Source: an uncultured Phascolarctobacterium sp.
GTDB lineage: Bacteria > Bacillota > Negativicutes > Acidaminococcales > Acidaminococcaceae
DNA length: 64,000 nucleotides
Direction: 5' to 3'
NCBI GenBank assembly: GCA_900552005.1
Contig: URXU01000007.1
Coordinates: forward strand, 1-64,000
The translations under genes and the position numbers were made by a program. Below, piece by piece: positions 17,308 through 25,971 of the stretch. The number at the start of each line of letters is the position of its first letter. Position 1 is the stretch's first letter. The notes under the pieces were generated by a model that saw nothing but the letters and a program-made list of their open reading frames with translations, was not told where the DNA came from and did not search any database.

Positions 17308-18513
17308 TTGCTGAAAGGTAAGAAAATTGTTTTAGGAGTTACCGGTGGCATTGCTGTGTATAAAGCAGTTGACCTTGTCAGCCGTCTGCGTAAGCAGGGA
17401 GCAGAAGTGCGTGTTGTCATGACGGACCATGCCAAGGAGTTTGTAACTCCGTTGACTTTTAAAGAAATCAGCGGCAACAAGGTTGCTGTATCCATGTGGG
17501 AAAGCAATCAGGAGTTTAATGTGGAGCATATTGCTCTGGCTAACTGGGCAGATGTTTTTATTGTAGCTCCGGCAACAGCTAATATTATTGCCAAAATGGC
17601 CTGCGGCATTGCGGATGATTTATTGTCAACAACTTTATTGGCGGCTCAGGCACCGATTATTGTTTGTCCTGCTATGAATACAGGTATGTATAACCATCCT
17701 GCTACCCAGGAAAATCTCGGCAAACTGCAAAGCCATGGGGTAACGATTATGCCGCCGGCCGTAGGCATGCTGGCTTGCGGTGTTTCCGGACCCGGAAGAC
17801 TTCCTGAACCGCAGCAGATTGTGGAGTTTGTAAAAGATTTCTTTGCCAAACGTGAGGGAGACCTGCGTGGATTAAAAGTATTGGTTACTGCGGCTGGCAC
17901 CAGAGAGCCTATTGACCCTGTAAGGTTTGTGGGCAACCGCTCCAGCGGCAAAATGGGTTATGCCATTGCGCAGATTGCTGCCGAGCGCGGTGCTGATGTA
18001 TTGCTGGTTACAGGACCTTCAGCCTTGCCCATACCGCCGAATGTTGCCTACCAGAAAGTGGAAACTACCGGCGAAATGCTCGCTGCCTGCCTTGAGGCCT
18101 ATGATAAGGCGGATATTGTTATTAAAGCAGCGGCAGTGGCCGATTATCGTCCGCACGATGTAGCAGCTCAGAAAATTAAAAAGAAAACGGATGATGCTCT
18201 GACTGTTGTAATGGATAAGAATCCCGATATTTTAAAAGAACTGGGAGCACGCAAAAAACAGCAGATTTTAGTGGGCTTTGCGGCTGAAACACAGAATCTT
18301 CTGGAAAACGCCAGAGAAAAGATTATCAAGAAAAATCTTGATATGATCGTGGCCAATGACGTGACGGCGGCAGGTGCAGGTTTTAATGCGGATACCAACA
18401 TTGTAAAATTTCTTTTCCCGGACGGCAGAGTTTGCTCGCTTGAACAAATGCCTAAGACTGCGGTGGCGGAAAAATTACTGGATACGGTGCTGGAAATAAA
18501 AAATCAAAGATAA
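17308..18513 (+). CDS. coaBC: Bifunctional CoaBC (PPCDC / PPC synthetase)
   Basis: A protein of 401 residues. The N-terminal flavoprotein CoaC half (about 1-185) decarboxylates phosphopantothenoylcysteine; it carries GGIAVYKA, PAMNTGMY and the catalytic cysteine in GMLACG. The CoaB half (about 190-401) ligates cysteine to phosphopantothenate and carries TAAGTREPIDPVRF, RSSGKMG and the KNPDIL motif. The two act consecutively in coenzyme A synthesis. The start is TTG, 7 bases after AGGAGGA; no ATG or GTG is available at that spot. Confidence 0.95.
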   Translation: MLKGKKIVLGVTGGIAVYKAVDLVSRLRKQGAEVRVVMTDHAKEFVTPLTFKEISGNKVAVSMWESNQEFNVEHIALANWADVFIVAPATANIIAKMACGIADDLLSTTLLAAQAPIIVCPAMNTGMYNHPATQENLGKLQSHGVTIMPPAVGMLACGVSGPGRLPEPQQIVEFVKDFFAKREGDLRGLKVLVTAAGTREPIDPVRFVGNRSSGKMGYAIAQIAAERGADVLLVTGPSALPIPPNVAYQKVETTGEMLAACLEAYDKADIVIKAAAVADYRPHDVAAQKIKKKTDDALTVVMDKNPDILKELGARKKQQILVGFAAETQNLLENAREKIIKKNLDMIVANDVTAAGAGFNADTNIVKFLFPDGRVCSLEQMPKTAVAEKLLDTVLEIKNQR

Positions 18514-18550
18514 TAATTGTGTTTAAATTGTAATATTTTGCATAAAAGTA

Positions 18551-18579
18551 TTGCTAAGTCTAATGATGTAGATTATAAT
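18551..18579 (+). promoter_or_regulatory. Promoter of metK and its riboswitch
   Basis: TTGCTA and TATAAT are separated by exactly 17 bp, with the -10 ending 21 bases upstream of the aptamer P1 stem. Confidence 0.8.
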
Positions 18580-18598
18580 AGTCAAGACAAATGAATAC

Positions 18599-18705
18599 TA
18601 CTCATCAAGAGCGGTGGAGGGACTGGCCCTGTGAAGCCGCAGCAACCATTGCAGAGTAACTGCTGTAAACGGTGCTAAGTCCTGCGAGTTATCGCAAGAT
18701 GAGAA
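18599..18705 (+). ncRNA. SAM-I (S-box) riboswitch aptamer
   Basis: The S-box core AAGAGCGGTGGAGGGACTGG (18607-18626) is clear, followed by CCCTGTGAAGCC and GCAGCAACC. P1 is formed by CTCATC (18601-18606) and GATGAG (18698-18703). Binding of S-adenosylmethionine should stabilise P1 and so allow the terminator downstream to form, which shuts off metK when SAM is plentiful. The element and its target agree fully. Confidence 0.95.
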
Positions 18706-18721
18706 TGCTATATGTAGTAGT

Positions 18722-18750
18722 GGCGTTCTCATGTGAGAACGCTTTTTTTG
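18722..18750 (+). terminator. Riboswitch-controlled terminator of metK
   Basis: GCGTTCTCA pairs with TGAGAACGC and runs into seven T. The 5' arm competes with GAGAATGC just after P1 (18701-18708), giving the expected antiterminator. Confidence 0.9.
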
Positions 18751-18779
18751 TGAATGAAATTGAGAGGAGCTTGCGTTTT

Positions 18780-19958
18780 ATGAAAAAATTATTCACTTCT
18801 GAATCTGTAACTGAAGGACATCCTGATAAAATTGCCGATCAGATTTCTGATGCTGTATTGGATGCTATTTTAAGCCAGGATCCTAAAGGCCGTGTTGCCT
18901 GTGAAACCGTAGTAACAACCGGTCAAATTCATGTAGTAGGCGAAATTTCTACTAAATGCTATGTAGATATTCCGAAAATTGCCCGCGATACAGTTATTAA
19001 AATTGGCTATGATCGTGCTAAATATGGTTTTGACGGCAATACCTGCGGCGTATTGGTTTCCATTGATGAACAGTCTCCGGATATTGCCATGGGTGTTGAT
19101 AAAGCTTTGGAAGCCAAGGAAGGCATGGCTGCCGAAGAAGAAACAGGTGCAGGCGACCAAGGCATGATGTTCGGTTATGCAACTAATGAAACCGAAAGCT
19201 ACATGCCCATGCCTGCTTATCTTGCCAATAAACTGGCTCTGAAACTTACTGAAGTACGCAAAAACGGTACTCTGCCTTACCTGCGTCCTGACGGCAAGAC
19301 TCAAGTTACCGTGGAATATGATGACGGCAAACCTGTACGTATCGATACGGTAGTAATTTCCTCCCAGCATGCGCCGGAAATTACCAATGAGCAAATAAGA
19401 AAAGATATCATTGAAAAAGTTGTTAAACCAGTTGTACCTGCTGAAATGTTGGATGAAGAAACCAAATATTTTATCAATCCGACGGGCAGATTTGTTATTG
19501 GCGGGCCGCAGGGTGACTCTGGTTTAACAGGCCGCAAGATTATTGTTGATACCTATGGCGGCATGGCTCGTCATGGCGGCGGCGCATTCTCCGGCAAAGA
19601 TCCTTCTAAGGTTGACCGCAGTGCAGCTTATGCGGCACGTTATGTAGCTAAAAATATTGTCGCTGCTGGCCTTGCTGATAAGTGCGAAATTCAGCTGGCT
19701 TATGCTATTGGTGTAGCTCATCCTGTTTCCATCTTGGTAGAAACCTTTGGTACGGGTAAGATCTCCGAAGATAAGATTGCTGAACTGGTAAAGAAAAACT
19801 TCTCTTTAAGCCCGAATGGTATTATTAAGGAGCTTGATTTGCTGCGTCCTATCTATAAACAAACGGCAGCTTATGGTCATTTTGGCCGTACTGATGTAGA
19901 TCTGCCGTGGGAACATACTGATAAAGCGGCAGCTTTAAGAGAACAGGCTGGCCTGTAA
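18780..19958 (+). CDS. metK: S-adenosylmethionine synthetase
   Basis: A protein of 392 residues, the usual family length. It makes SAM from methionine and ATP in the cytoplasm. Visible motifs are SESVTEGHPDKIADQISDA at the N terminus, the ATP-site GAGDQGMMFGYA, and the GGGAFSGKDPSKVDRSAAY P-loop. The ATG at 18780 follows GAGAGGAG and gives the standard N terminus; a longer frame open from 18672 runs back through the riboswitch and is rejected. It is controlled by the S-box element upstream and has its own terminator. Confidence 0.97.
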   Translation: MKKLFTSESVTEGHPDKIADQISDAVLDAILSQDPKGRVACETVVTTGQIHVVGEISTKCYVDIPKIARDTVIKIGYDRAKYGFDGNTCGVLVSIDEQSPDIAMGVDKALEAKEGMAAEEETGAGDQGMMFGYATNETESYMPMPAYLANKLALKLTEVRKNGTLPYLRPDGKTQVTVEYDDGKPVRIDTVVISSQHAPEITNEQIRKDIIEKVVKPVVPAEMLDEETKYFINPTGRFVIGGPQGDSGLTGRKIIVDTYGGMARHGGGAFSGKDPSKVDRSAAYAARYVAKNIVAAGLADKCEIQLAYAIGVAHPVSILVETFGTGKISEDKIAELVKKNFSLSPNGIIKELDLLRPIYKQTAAYGHFGRTDVDLPWEHTDKAAALREQAGL

Positions 19959-19965
19959 AAAATTC

Positions 19966-20000
19966 AGCCGGTATCGTATTTATACGGTACCGGCTTTTTG
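19966..20000 (+). terminator. Terminator of metK
   Basis: AGCCGGTATCGTAT and ATACGGTACCGGCT pair over 14 bp with one mismatch, followed by TTTTT. Confidence 0.88.
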
Positions 20001-20080
20001 CTGCCATTTTATCAGGAGGTAAAGGATTTCAGCAAAATTACGAGAATATATTTATGTAATAAGTATATTTTGGAGGAATC

Positions 20081-22342
20081 ATGTTTTGTGTTGATGTAGC
20101 CATAAATCTGCCGGTAAAAAGTATTTTTAAACAATTTACCTATAGCGTTCCCGACAGTATGAGCTTTCTTGACAGCGGCTGGAGAGTTATTGTTCCGTTT
20201 GGTGCGCAGAAAACGGAAGGGTTTGTTGTTCAGCGCAGAGAAACTCCGTCAGATGCGGCAAAGCTGAAGAATATAGAAGCGGTCTTGGGAGAAGGACCTT
20301 GGTTTGATGAGGAGATGCTGGCAACAGCCCGCTGGCTGGCAGGCTATTATATGTGTTCGCTGGCGGAAGCCATGCGGCTGTTCGTGCCGGGTAAGACCAG
20401 TATCAGGCGGCGTGCTGTTAAGGATGCTGATGGCAGACTGCTTTACTATCAATATACGGAGAAGCTGAAAGCTAAAACTGTTGCTGCTTACAAAATAAAT
20501 ACTGAAGGAAAAAATTTTTTATGCGCCGGCAGCGAAAGGAAAATCTTGCAGAGACAATTGGCCGCTTTACAGATTTTAGCGGCCGGCGAATGGTTTACCT
20601 TGCAGGAAGCTGCGACAAAAGGCATCAGCGCCAGTACGCTGAAAACATTATTGGGTAAAGGCTTGATTGATTGCGGACAAAAGCGCGTGCTGCGCAATAG
20701 TTATATAAGCTTGCCGCAGCATAGCGAGGGCTTGCAGCTGACTGATGAGCAAAAGCATGCCTTAAATAAAATCATTGCTGCAATGAAAAAAACAGCATAT
20801 AGTACTTTTTTACTGCAGGGAATTACCGGCAGCGGTAAAACAGAAATTTATCTGCGAGCGGCGGCGCAGGCTTTGCAGCAAGAAAAACAGGTTTTGGTGC
20901 TGGTGCCGGAAATTGCTTTAACAGCCCAGCTGGTCAAACGATTTCAGTCTTGGTTCGGCGATAATATAGCTGTTGCCCACAGTAAACTATCACAGAATGA
21001 ACGAGGCGATGTGTGGTATAGAATGCGTACGGGACAGGCACGGATTTTGATTGGTGTACGCAGTGCAGTTTTTGCCCCCTTTGCTGATTTGGGCTTGGTG
21101 ATTATTGACGAAGAACATGAAAGCAGCTACAAGCAGGAAGAACGTCCTAATTATCACGCGCGGGAAGTTGCCTTGCAGCGATGCCGTCAGGCCGGCGCCG
21201 TATTAATTTTAGGCAGCGCTACGCCGGATTTGGAAACTTATTACCGCGCACAGCAGGGAAAATACATACATTTAAAACTCACTAAACGCGCCAATGGCAG
21301 TGAATTGCCAAAGGTTGATATTGTAGATATGCGTCAGGAGCTGCAGGAAAAAAATTTTAGCGTACTTTCACGAGCTTTAAAGCAGGCTTTAGTTAACACG
21401 GCGGCTGATCAGGAACAGGCTATTGTGCTGCTTAACAGGCGAGGTTATTCAACCTTTGTAATGTGCCGGGACTGCGGTGCAGCCATTATCTGTCCCCATT
21501 GTTCTGTTGCAATGGTTTATCACAGCAGTAATGAGGATATGCGCTGTCATTACTGCGGCAATACCATGCCTGTACCAACGGAATGTCCGCAATGCCACAG
21601 CAGGCGAATCAAGTTTTTTGGCACGGGGACGCAAAAAGCGGAACAGGAAATTATGGCTTTGCCTGAAGTGAGAGTTCTGAGAATGGATCAGGATTCTACC
21701 ATGGCAAAATTTGCTCACGCGCAGATTTTGGAAAGATTTATTAAGGGTGAACGCAATGTATTGATTGGTACGCAGATGGTGGCCAAAGGTCATGACATAC
21801 CTAATGTAACGCTGGTTGGAGTGCTGTCAGCAGACAGTATGCTTAATTTACCCGATTTCAGAGCTTCTGAAAGAACTTTTTCGTTACTCACGCAGGCAGC
21901 AGGCAGGGCAGGCCGCGGCAATAAGCAGGGACACGTTATTTTTCAGGCCTATGATGCGGATAATATGATTATCAGACTGGCCGCCAAGCAGGATTATGAT
22001 ACTTTTGCTCAAGGGGAATTGGCTGACAGGCAGGAGCTTTTTTATCCGCCGTTTGCGCAAATGCTGAAATTAACTGTCTGGGATGCTAAAGAAGATGCCG
22101 CTTTGACTTTGGCCCAGCGTACAGTAAATTATCTGCAAAGCCTGCAGCTGCAGGGGAGGCTGTTGGATACTTCTGTTATGGGGCCGTTTCCGGCACTGGT
22201 AGCCATGGTCCGTGATCTGTACCGGTTTAATATTTTGATTAAGGCTAAAGATATGCAGCCGGTCAAAGAAGCGTTGCTGAACAGTGAATTTAAAGAAGCG
22301 CGTAATCTGTATTTTGATGTAGATCCGCTGAGCGTTATTTGA
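20081..22342 (+). CDS. priA: Primosomal protein N' (PriA helicase)
   Basis: A protein of 753 residues. An N-terminal DNA-binding region (about 1-200) precedes the superfamily 2 helicase with Walker A GITGSGKTE, the DEEH box (IIDEEHESS) and GSATPD. Two zinc clusters sit in the middle (CRDCG, CPHC, CHYCG, CPQC). The C-terminal helicase lobe has QAAGRAGRG. PriA reloads the replisome at stalled forks. The RBS TGGAGGA lies 6 bases before the ATG. A long run of genes follows that is probably co-transcribed, though def has a promoter of its own. Confidence 0.95.
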   Translation: MFCVDVAINLPVKSIFKQFTYSVPDSMSFLDSGWRVIVPFGAQKTEGFVVQRRETPSDAAKLKNIEAVLGEGPWFDEEMLATARWLAGYYMCSLAEAMRLFVPGKTSIRRRAVKDADGRLLYYQYTEKLKAKTVAAYKINTEGKNFLCAGSERKILQRQLAALQILAAGEWFTLQEAATKGISASTLKTLLGKGLIDCGQKRVLRNSYISLPQHSEGLQLTDEQKHALNKIIAAMKKTAYSTFLLQGITGSGKTEIYLRAAAQALQQEKQVLVLVPEIALTAQLVKRFQSWFGDNIAVAHSKLSQNERGDVWYRMRTGQARILIGVRSAVFAPFADLGLVIIDEEHESSYKQEERPNYHAREVALQRCRQAGAVLILGSATPDLETYYRAQQGKYIHLKLTKRANGSELPKVDIVDMRQELQEKNFSVLSRALKQALVNTAADQEQAIVLLNRRGYSTFVMCRDCGAAIICPHCSVAMVYHSSNEDMRCHYCGNTMPVPTECPQCHSRRIKFFGTGTQKAEQEIMALPEVRVLRMDQDSTMAKFAHAQILERFIKGERNVLIGTQMVAKGHDIPNVTLVGVLSADSMLNLPDFRASERTFSLLTQAAGRAGRGNKQGHVIFQAYDADNMIIRLAAKQDYDTFAQGELADRQELFYPPFAQMLKLTVWDAKEDAALTLAQRTVNYLQSLQLQGRLLDTSVMGPFPALVAMVRDLYRFNILIKAKDMQPVKEALLNSEFKEARNLYFDVDPLSVI

Positions 22343-22359
22343 TAAGCAATAACTTTTTA

Positions 22360-22368
22360 TGTTATAAT
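22360..22368 (+). promoter_or_regulatory. Extended -10 promoter of def
   Basis: TGTTATAAT followed by ATAATT, identical to the trmK promoter core, 36 bases before the def start. Confidence 0.65.
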
Positions 22369-22404
22369 ATAATTTACGAAATTTAAATTTTTGGGAGGCA
22401 CATC

Positions 22405-22878
22405 TTGTCTAAATTAGAGATTGTTGTAGCAGGAAATCCGGTACTGCGCATGCAGGCGGAAGAAGTAAAAAAAATAGATAAAAAATTGCATAAACTCTTG
22501 AAGGACATGGCCGAGACCATGTATGCTGCTGACGGCGTAGGATTAGCCGCACCTCAGGTTGGTGTTTCCAAACGCATTGTCGTTATTGATGTTGGTGACG
22601 GACTTTGGGAAATGATCAATCCGGTAATCGTAAAAAAAGAAGGCAGTGTTATTGGCGGTGAAGGCTGTTTGTCCGTACCTGATTATGAAGGTGAAGTGGA
22701 AAGAGCAGAATATGTGGAATGTGAATATACTGACCGCAAGGGAAAACGTATGCTGCTGCAGACCGATGGTCTTTTGGCCATCGCCGTACAGCATGAATTG
22801 GATCATTTAGACGGCGTTTTGTTTATTGATAAGGCTAAAACTATTATGCCGAAACCTAAAGAAAACATTGTTAAATAA
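22405..22878 (+). CDS. def: Peptide deformylase
   Basis: A protein of 157 residues that removes the formyl group from nascent proteins. All three metal-site motifs are present: GVGLAAPQVG, EGCLSVP (metal-binding Cys) and QHELDHLDG (two His and the catalytic Glu). It begins with TTG at 22405, after GGGAGG; no other start codon fits. The gene precedes fmt, which supplies the formyl group to initiator tRNA, so the two opposing steps are encoded together. Confidence 0.96.
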   Translation: MSKLEIVVAGNPVLRMQAEEVKKIDKKLHKLLKDMAETMYAADGVGLAAPQVGVSKRIVVIDVGDGLWEMINPVIVKKEGSVIGGEGCLSVPDYEGEVERAEYVECEYTDRKGKRMLLQTDGLLAIAVQHELDHLDGVLFIDKAKTIMPKPKENIVK

Positions 22879-22896
22879 GATTGTGCAGGTGAAAGA

Positions 22897-23835
22897 ATGC
22901 GTATAGTATTTATGGGAACACCGGATTTTGCTGTTGCCAGTCTGAAGGCGCTGGCAGAGTCCGGCAAACATGAAATTATAGGTGTAGTGACGCAGCCCGA
23001 TCGTCCTAAAGGACGCGGCCGTCATATGTTGATGACCCCGGTAAAAGAATATGCTCTGACGCAGGGTTATACTGTTTATCAGCCGCTGAAAGTAAAAGCA
23101 CCGGAATTTGTGCAGATACTGCTTGGCTTGCAGCCGGATTTAATCGTAGTTGCGGCCTTCGGTCAGCTGTTATCCAAAGAAATATTGGATTTGCCCCGTT
23201 ATGGCTGTATTAATGTGCATGCTTCGCTGCTGCCCAAATACCGTGGAGCGGCACCGCTGCATTACGCTATTTTAAATGGTGAAAAAGAATCCGGTGTAAC
23301 CATTATGCAGATGGATATTGGCATGGATACCGGTGATATGCTGTCTAAAGTCAGCGTACCTATTGGTGAAGAAATGACGATGGGCGAACTGCATGACGTT
23401 TTAAAGGAGCAGGGCGCGCAATTATTGCTGCAAACCATTGAGCAGATTGATAATGGAACGGTTAAGGCTGTCAAACAGATGGAAGCAGAGGCAACTTACG
23501 CCAAATTATTGCAGCGTAGTATGGAAAAAATTGATTGGAACTGGGATGCCGAAAGGATTCATAACCTGATTCGAGGGTTTAATCCGGCTCCCGGTGCTTT
23601 TACCATTCTTCCTGGCGGCAAAACCATGAAAATCTGGTCCGCTAAAAAAACAGAAGGTACAGCGGCTGCTGCCGGAACTGTTATTGCTGTCGGCAAAAAA
23701 AGCTTCAGTGTGGCCTGCGGCAGCGGCGCGCTGGAGATTTTGGAAGTACAGCCTGAGTCTAAAAAGCGTATGAGTGCACAGGTGTTCTGTAATGGCCGCG
23801 GCGTGCAGCAGGGAGACGTTTTAGGTGAGGAGTAG
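22897..23835 (+). CDS. fmt: Methionyl-tRNA formyltransferase
   Basis: A protein of 312 residues. The N-terminal formyltransferase domain shows FMGTPDFAVASL, the catalytic NVHASLLPKYRGAAP, and the D in DIGMDTGDML. The C-terminal OB-like domain (from about 205) binds tRNA. It formylates Met-tRNA(fMet) with 10-formyl-tetrahydrofolate. It lies 18 bases after def and has the RBS AGGTGAAAG. Confidence 0.96.
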   Translation: MRIVFMGTPDFAVASLKALAESGKHEIIGVVTQPDRPKGRGRHMLMTPVKEYALTQGYTVYQPLKVKAPEFVQILLGLQPDLIVVAAFGQLLSKEILDLPRYGCINVHASLLPKYRGAAPLHYAILNGEKESGVTIMQMDIGMDTGDMLSKVSVPIGEEMTMGELHDVLKEQGAQLLLQTIEQIDNGTVKAVKQMEAEATYAKLLQRSMEKIDWNWDAERIHNLIRGFNPAPGAFTILPGGKTMKIWSAKKTEGTAAAAGTVIAVGKKSFSVACGSGALEILEVQPESKKRMSAQVFCNGRGVQQGDVLGEE

Positions 23836-23841
23836 TTTTGC

Positions 23842-24633
23842 ATGACGGAATCAGTATTTAAACCTAAAAAACGTATCTTTATGTCTCTGACTTCCATAAG
23901 CGCGCTTTTAGGCGCCTTAATGATTTATGTGGTATGGAAGGTTACCGTGCCGGGACTGGCTTCAATACATTATTTGCTGCCAGTAATTATGGGCGTGATA
24001 GGTATTGCCGTAGTACTATTGCTTTTAACTGGTGTATTTGGAATAGTTATGGCTCTGCTTGGCATTCCTATTATCAAAATTTTCTATTTTGGCGCCTGGA
24101 AGGCAATTAATTTATTATTTCCTTTTGCTGTGGTTTTGGGAAGAATTTTTAATATTCCCCGTGCCAAGATTGAGCAGTCTTTTATCGAAGTAAGCAATAA
24201 TCTGGTGCTGCAGCATAAAGTTAAGGTACCGGCAAACAGAATCATGATTTTAACACCGCACTGTATCCAATTGGATACCTGTGTGCATAAGATTACCCGT
24301 AATGTTGAAAACTGCCATCAATGCGGCCGCTGCAGTGTAGGTGCCATGCTGGGTCTGGCTCATAAATATGGCTGCCATTTGGCTGTGGCTACTGGCGGTA
24401 CTTTAGCTCGCCAGATGGTTATGCAGGTACGACCTAAAGCTATTGTGGCAGTGGCGTGCGAGCGGGATCTTACCAGCGGTATACAGGATGTTTTTCCGTT
24501 GCCGGTATTGGGAGTATTAAATGAAAGACCTTTTGGACCCTGCTTTAATACCAGAGTTGATATTAAGAAGTTAGAAGCCGCTATACTGGCTTTTTTAGAT
24601 GAAGAGGATACTCATGCCGAAAAAAAACAATAA
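23842..24633 (+). CDS. DUF116 family membrane protein
   Basis: A protein of 263 residues. Hydrophobic stretches at about 15-35 and 42-80 anchor it, and a cysteine-rich cytoplasmic part follows with TPHCIQLDTC and CHQCGRCSVGA, the typical DUF116 cysteines, which could hold an Fe-S cluster or metal. Its function is not established. Its place between fmt and rsmB recurs in Clostridia and Negativicutes, where it is a frequent but unexplained member of the translation cluster. The stop codon lies inside rsmB (20-base overlap). Confidence 0.82.
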   Translation: MTESVFKPKKRIFMSLTSISALLGALMIYVVWKVTVPGLASIHYLLPVIMGVIGIAVVLLLLTGVFGIVMALLGIPIIKIFYFGAWKAINLLFPFAVVLGRIFNIPRAKIEQSFIEVSNNLVLQHKVKVPANRIMILTPHCIQLDTCVHKITRNVENCHQCGRCSVGAMLGLAHKYGCHLAVATGGTLARQMVMQVRPKAIVAVACERDLTSGIQDVFPLPVLGVLNERPFGPCFNTRVDIKKLEAAILAFLDEEDTHAEKKQ

Positions 24634-25963
24634 TGTTATAACTGCCCGCAGCGCAGCTGCCGAAGTGGTTGACCAGATACTGGCGGAAGGCGCTTATACG
24701 AATATCGCTGTCAACAATTATCTGCGAAGACATAGCCTGCCTGAACAGGAACGCAAGTTTTTTACCGAATTAGTTTATGGTACAGTAAAGGCTAAAGGCA
24801 CTTTGGACTGGTATTTAAACCAGTGTTTGACGCGGCCGCTGACTAAAATTGACAGAATGATATTGAGTATTTTGCGGATAAGTGCTTTTCAGCTGTTGTA
24901 TTTGGAAAGAATCCCCAACGCCGCTGCCTGCAATGAAGCGGTTAAGCTGGCTCGCCAATACAGTCATGAAGGCTCTGCCAAATTTGTCAATGGTGCTTTA
25001 CGCGGGCTGCTGAGAAAGCTGAGTTCAATCAAATTGCCTGACCGGCAGACAGATTTGGCGGACTATTTGGCCTTACAATACAGCCATCCGAGATGGCTGG
25101 TGAAAAAGTGGTTAAAACAATTTGGTCCTGAAGCTGCGGAAAAACTGTGTGCTTTTGATAATGAGCCGGCACCTGTATGTCTGCGGGTCAATACTTTGGT
25201 TAACACAAGAGAATCTTTGCAGCAAAAATTAAAGCAGGCCGGAGCAGAAGTTCATTTTTCAAAATGGAGCGATGATGGTTTGGTTTGTGAAAAATTACCG
25301 GCGCTGCAGGAACTTTTTACGGAGATGAAAGATGCGTTCTACGTTCAGGATGAAAGTTCCATGATAGTCGGCAGAGTTCTTAGCCCTCAGGCGGGAGAAC
25401 ATATTATTGACATGTGCAGCGCTCCCGGAGGCAAGACCACGCATCTTGCCCAGTTAATGCATAATGAAGGAAGTATTTTGGCCGGTGATATTCATGAACA
25501 TAAATTAAAGCTGATTCAGGAAAATGCCGGCAGACTGGGTATAAAGATTATTAAGACTGCCCTGATGGATGCCACGGTCTTAAGACCGGAATTAATAAAT
25601 ACTGCTGACAGGGTACTGGTTGATGCCCCCTGTTCGGGCCTTGGGGTGCTGCGCAGACGTGCCGAGGCAAGATGGCGTAAAAATAAAGCTGATTTAAAAA
25701 TATTTCCGCCTTTGCAGCTGCAGATTCTGGAAAACGCGGCTCAGTATGTAAAATCGGACGGATTATTGGTTTACAGTACCTGCACTATTGAACAGGCTGA
25801 AAATCATTATTTAGTCAGCAGCTTTTTAGAGCGTCACGGAGAATGGGAGTATGCGGGAATCGCTCATCCGTTAAGCGGCGACATAGTCAGCGAATTACAG
25901 TTGCTGCCGCAAAATGATGGGATAGATGGATTTTATATTTGTGCTCTGCGGCGTAAAAATTAA
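24614..25963 (+). CDS. rsmB: 16S rRNA (cytosine-967-C5)-methyltransferase RsmB
   Basis: A protein of 449 residues. The N-terminal NusB-like RNA-binding domain (about 1-140) is followed by the Rossmann methyltransferase domain with the SAM motif DMCSAPGGKTTHLAQ. The two cysteines needed for m5C formation are in DAPCSGLG and STCTIE. The ATG at 24614 is used, after GAAGAGGA inside the end of the DUF116 gene; the ATG at 24599 has no RBS. Confidence 0.93.
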   Translation: MPKKNNNVITARSAAAEVVDQILAEGAYTNIAVNNYLRRHSLPEQERKFFTELVYGTVKAKGTLDWYLNQCLTRPLTKIDRMILSILRISAFQLLYLERIPNAAACNEAVKLARQYSHEGSAKFVNGALRGLLRKLSSIKLPDRQTDLADYLALQYSHPRWLVKKWLKQFGPEAAEKLCAFDNEPAPVCLRVNTLVNTRESLQQKLKQAGAEVHFSKWSDDGLVCEKLPALQELFTEMKDAFYVQDESSMIVGRVLSPQAGEHIIDMCSAPGGKTTHLAQLMHNEGSILAGDIHEHKLKLIQENAGRLGIKIIKTALMDATVLRPELINTADRVLVDAPCSGLGVLRRRAEARWRKNKADLKIFPPLQLQILENAAQYVKSDGLLVYSTCTIEQAENHYLVSSFLERHGEWEYAGIAHPLSGDIVSELQLLPQNDGIDGFYICALRRKN

Positions 25964-25971
25964 GGTGAATA

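Noticed and set aside
18672..18779. A longer N terminus of MetK
   Set aside because: The frame runs back through the riboswitch and terminator; the standard N terminus begins at 18780 after a good RBS.
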